Source of the DNA: Ruminococcus sp. UBA4350
Lineage (GTDB): Bacteria; Bacillota; Clostridia; Oscillospirales; Ruminococcaceae
Direction: 5' to 3'
Assembly: GCA_002394125.1 (NCBI GenBank)
Contig: DGSY01000168.1
Coordinates: forward strand, 16,149-23,030
DNA: 6,882 nt
Shown: one piece after another, positions 5,763 to 6,882 of the stretch
Numbering within the stretch: position 1 is the stretch's first letter
How the letters are laid out: each line of letters starts with the position of its first letter
Program-made: the position numbers and the translations under genes
The notes under the pieces: model-generated
The model's input: only the letters and a program-made list of their open reading frames with translations
Databases searched by the model: none
Told to the model about the DNA's origin: nothing

Positions 5763-6743
5763 TTATTCCCATTCAATCGTAGCCGAGGGCTTCGGTGTCA
5801 GGTCGAACAGCACGCGGTTGACATTCTCGACCTCAGCGGTGATGCGCGCCGTGATATGCTGGAGCAGCTCGAACGGTACATTCTCGACCGTTGCGGTCAT
5901 GGCATCGGTTGTATTGACCGCACGGATGATGACCGGATAAGCAAAGGTACGCTTGCCGTCTTTGACACCGACAGAGCGGAAATCCGGAACCGCCGTGAAA
6001 TACTGCCAGACCTTGCCCTCAAGACCGTTCTTCGCGAATTCCTCACGCAGGATCGCATCGCTCTCGCGGACAGCCTCCAGACGGTCACGCGTGATCGCGC
6101 CGAGGCAGCGGACGCCGAGTCCCGGACCCGGGAACGGCTGACGGTAGACCATATTATCCGGCAGGCCGAGTGCCTTGCCGACAACGCGGACTTCGTCCTT
6201 GAACAGCAGCTTGATCGGCTCGACCAGCTCAAACTTCATATCCTCCGGCAGACCGCCGACATTGTGATGCGCCTTGACGCCGTCGCTTTCAAGGATATCC
6301 GGATAGATCGTACCCTGTGCGAGGAACTCAATGCCGTCGAGCTTGCGCGCTTCCTCCTCGAAAACACGGATGAATTCGCCGCCGATGATCTTGCGCTTTT
6401 TCTCCGGCTCTGCAACGCCTGCGAGCTTATCGAGGAAACGGTCAACTGCATCCACATAGATGAGGTTTGCATTCATCTGATTGCGGAAGACTTCGATGAC
6501 CTGCTCCGGCTCGCCCTTGCGCAGCAGTCCGTGATTGACATGAACACAGACGAGCTGCTGGCCGATTGCCTTGATGAGCAGGGCTGCGACGACGGAGCTG
6601 TCCACGCCGCCGGAGAGCGCGAGCAGCACTTTCTTATCGCCGATCTGAGCGCGGAGCGCTTCGGTCTGCTCGGCAATGAACGCATTGGCGAGGGACTCAT
6701 TGGTGATGCGTGTCATAGTTTCGGGTCTGACATTGGAACTCAT
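5763..6743 (-). CDS. guaA: GMP synthase, ATP-pyrophosphatase subunit (stand-alone)
   Basis: A 326-residue cytoplasmic enzyme subunit of purine synthesis that adenylates XMP and uses ammonia to make GMP. ATP-pyrophosphatase domain: P-loop SGGVDSS (44-50), [11 protein letters not shown] (159-169) and [12 protein letters not shown] (201-212). The C-terminal dimerisation domain ends in the family's hallmark KPSATIEWE (canonical KPPATIEWE). The usual single-chain bacterial enzyme is about 510-525 residues; the N-terminal class I glutamine amidotransferase domain is wholly absent here. The start is ATG at 6743, with AGGAGG (6755-6750) 6 bases upstream; the longer frame from 6764 would start before that ribosome site. 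Its own promoter lies directly upstream, so this is not a visibly broken fragment but looks like the B subunit of a two-subunit GMP synthase (called guaAb or guaB-type subunit B in some annotations). The amidotransferase partner is not in the window. Confidence 0.92.
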   Translation of the reverse strand: MSSNVRPETMTRITNESLANAFIAEQTEALRAQIGDKKVLLALSGGVDSSVVAALLIKAIGQQLVCVHVNHGLLRKGEPEQVIEVFRNQMNANLIYVDAVDRFLDKLAGVAEPEKKRKIIGGEFIRVFEEEARKLDGIEFLAQGTIYPDILESDGVKAHHNVGGLPEDMKFELVEPIKLLFKDEVRVVGKALGLPDNMVYRQPFPGPGLGVRCLGAITRDRLEAVRESDAILREEFAKNGLEGKVWQYFTAVPDFRSVGVKDGKRTFAYPVIIRAVNTTDAMTATVENVPFELLQHITARITAEVENVNRVLFDLTPKPSATIEWE

Positions 6744-6805
6744 AAACATCCTCCTGATTTTCATAGCCTGATAGATTCAGCCGCAGCGGATCGGCGGCTA
6801 TACTT

Positions 6806-6834
6806 ATTATAGCATATTATGAAAAAAAGTGCAA
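6806..6834 (-). promoter_or_regulatory. Promoter of the GMP synthase gene
   Basis: On the minus strand, TTGCAC (6834-6829) and TATAAT (6811-6806) are separated by exactly 17 bases, with TGC before the -10 (extended -10). This is a near-consensus housekeeping promoter. Transcription should start near 6799, leaving a leader of about 55 bases. The leader holds a small GC hairpin (AGCCGC/GCGGCT, within 6779-6799) and is too short for a purine riboswitch, none of which I recognise. Confidence 0.85.
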
Positions 6835-6882
6835 TGGATAGATAAAAATAAAATGAACCGTCCCGCTGCCTGACCGCATATC

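Noticed and set aside
6744..6799. Possible purine riboswitch in the GMP synthase leader
   Set aside because: The leader is only about 55 bases and has no recognisable three-way junction core; only a small GC hairpin is visible.
5856..6812. 318-codon open frame on the plus strand
   Set aside because: It is the exact antisense of the GMP synthase gene, which carries all the catalytic motifs; the frame is open only because of GC-rich codon use.

Overview
The window looks like chromosome from a moderately GC-rich, Gram-positive gut Firmicute, most likely a Ruminococcus-like member of the Oscillospiraceae. Support comes from strong AGGAGG ribosome sites, sigma-A type promoters, Lys-rich Gram-positive signal peptides, dockerin-like calcium-loop repeats, and an ECF sigma factor paired with a single-pass membrane protein. 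The genus is inferred; no marker gene fixes it.

Layout. Bases 1-966 end one operon: the last codons of an unidentified gene, then a 10-TM EamA/DMT transporter with a TTG start, closed by a GC-rich hairpin (969-1012). Bases 967-1334 carry no gene. They hold that hairpin, a roughly 158-bp palindromic MITE-like element flanked by TA, and an extended -10 promoter. Bases 1335-4999 read as one operon: an ECF-type sigma factor; an overlapping (ATGA) membrane protein that is probably its anti-sigma factor and sensor, with an outer dockerin-like module; a secreted 418-aa protein carrying a ~90% identical copy of that module; and a secreted 127-aa protein related to the N-terminus of the 418-aa one. 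A second GC-rich hairpin (5088-5123) follows. Bases 5151-5650 are debris: a fourth copy of the signal-peptide start, joined out of frame to an XRE regulator that has lost the first half of its helix-turn-helix. On the minus strand, 6743-5763 encodes a stand-alone ATP-pyrophosphatase subunit of GMP synthase, with a near-consensus promoter and no amidotransferase domain.

How the genes may work together. The sigma/membrane-protein pair resembles bacterial trans-envelope switches in which a cytoplasmic tail holds the sigma factor and an external domain senses a surface or extracellular ligand. Here the external sensor module has been copied into a co-transcribed secreted protein. The secreted protein could therefore be a competitor, ligand or partner for whatever binds the sensor. 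The arrangement is explained by one tandem duplication (period about 1.3 kb) that fused the small secreted gene to the sensor module. The signalling role is inference; the duplication can be read directly from the bases.
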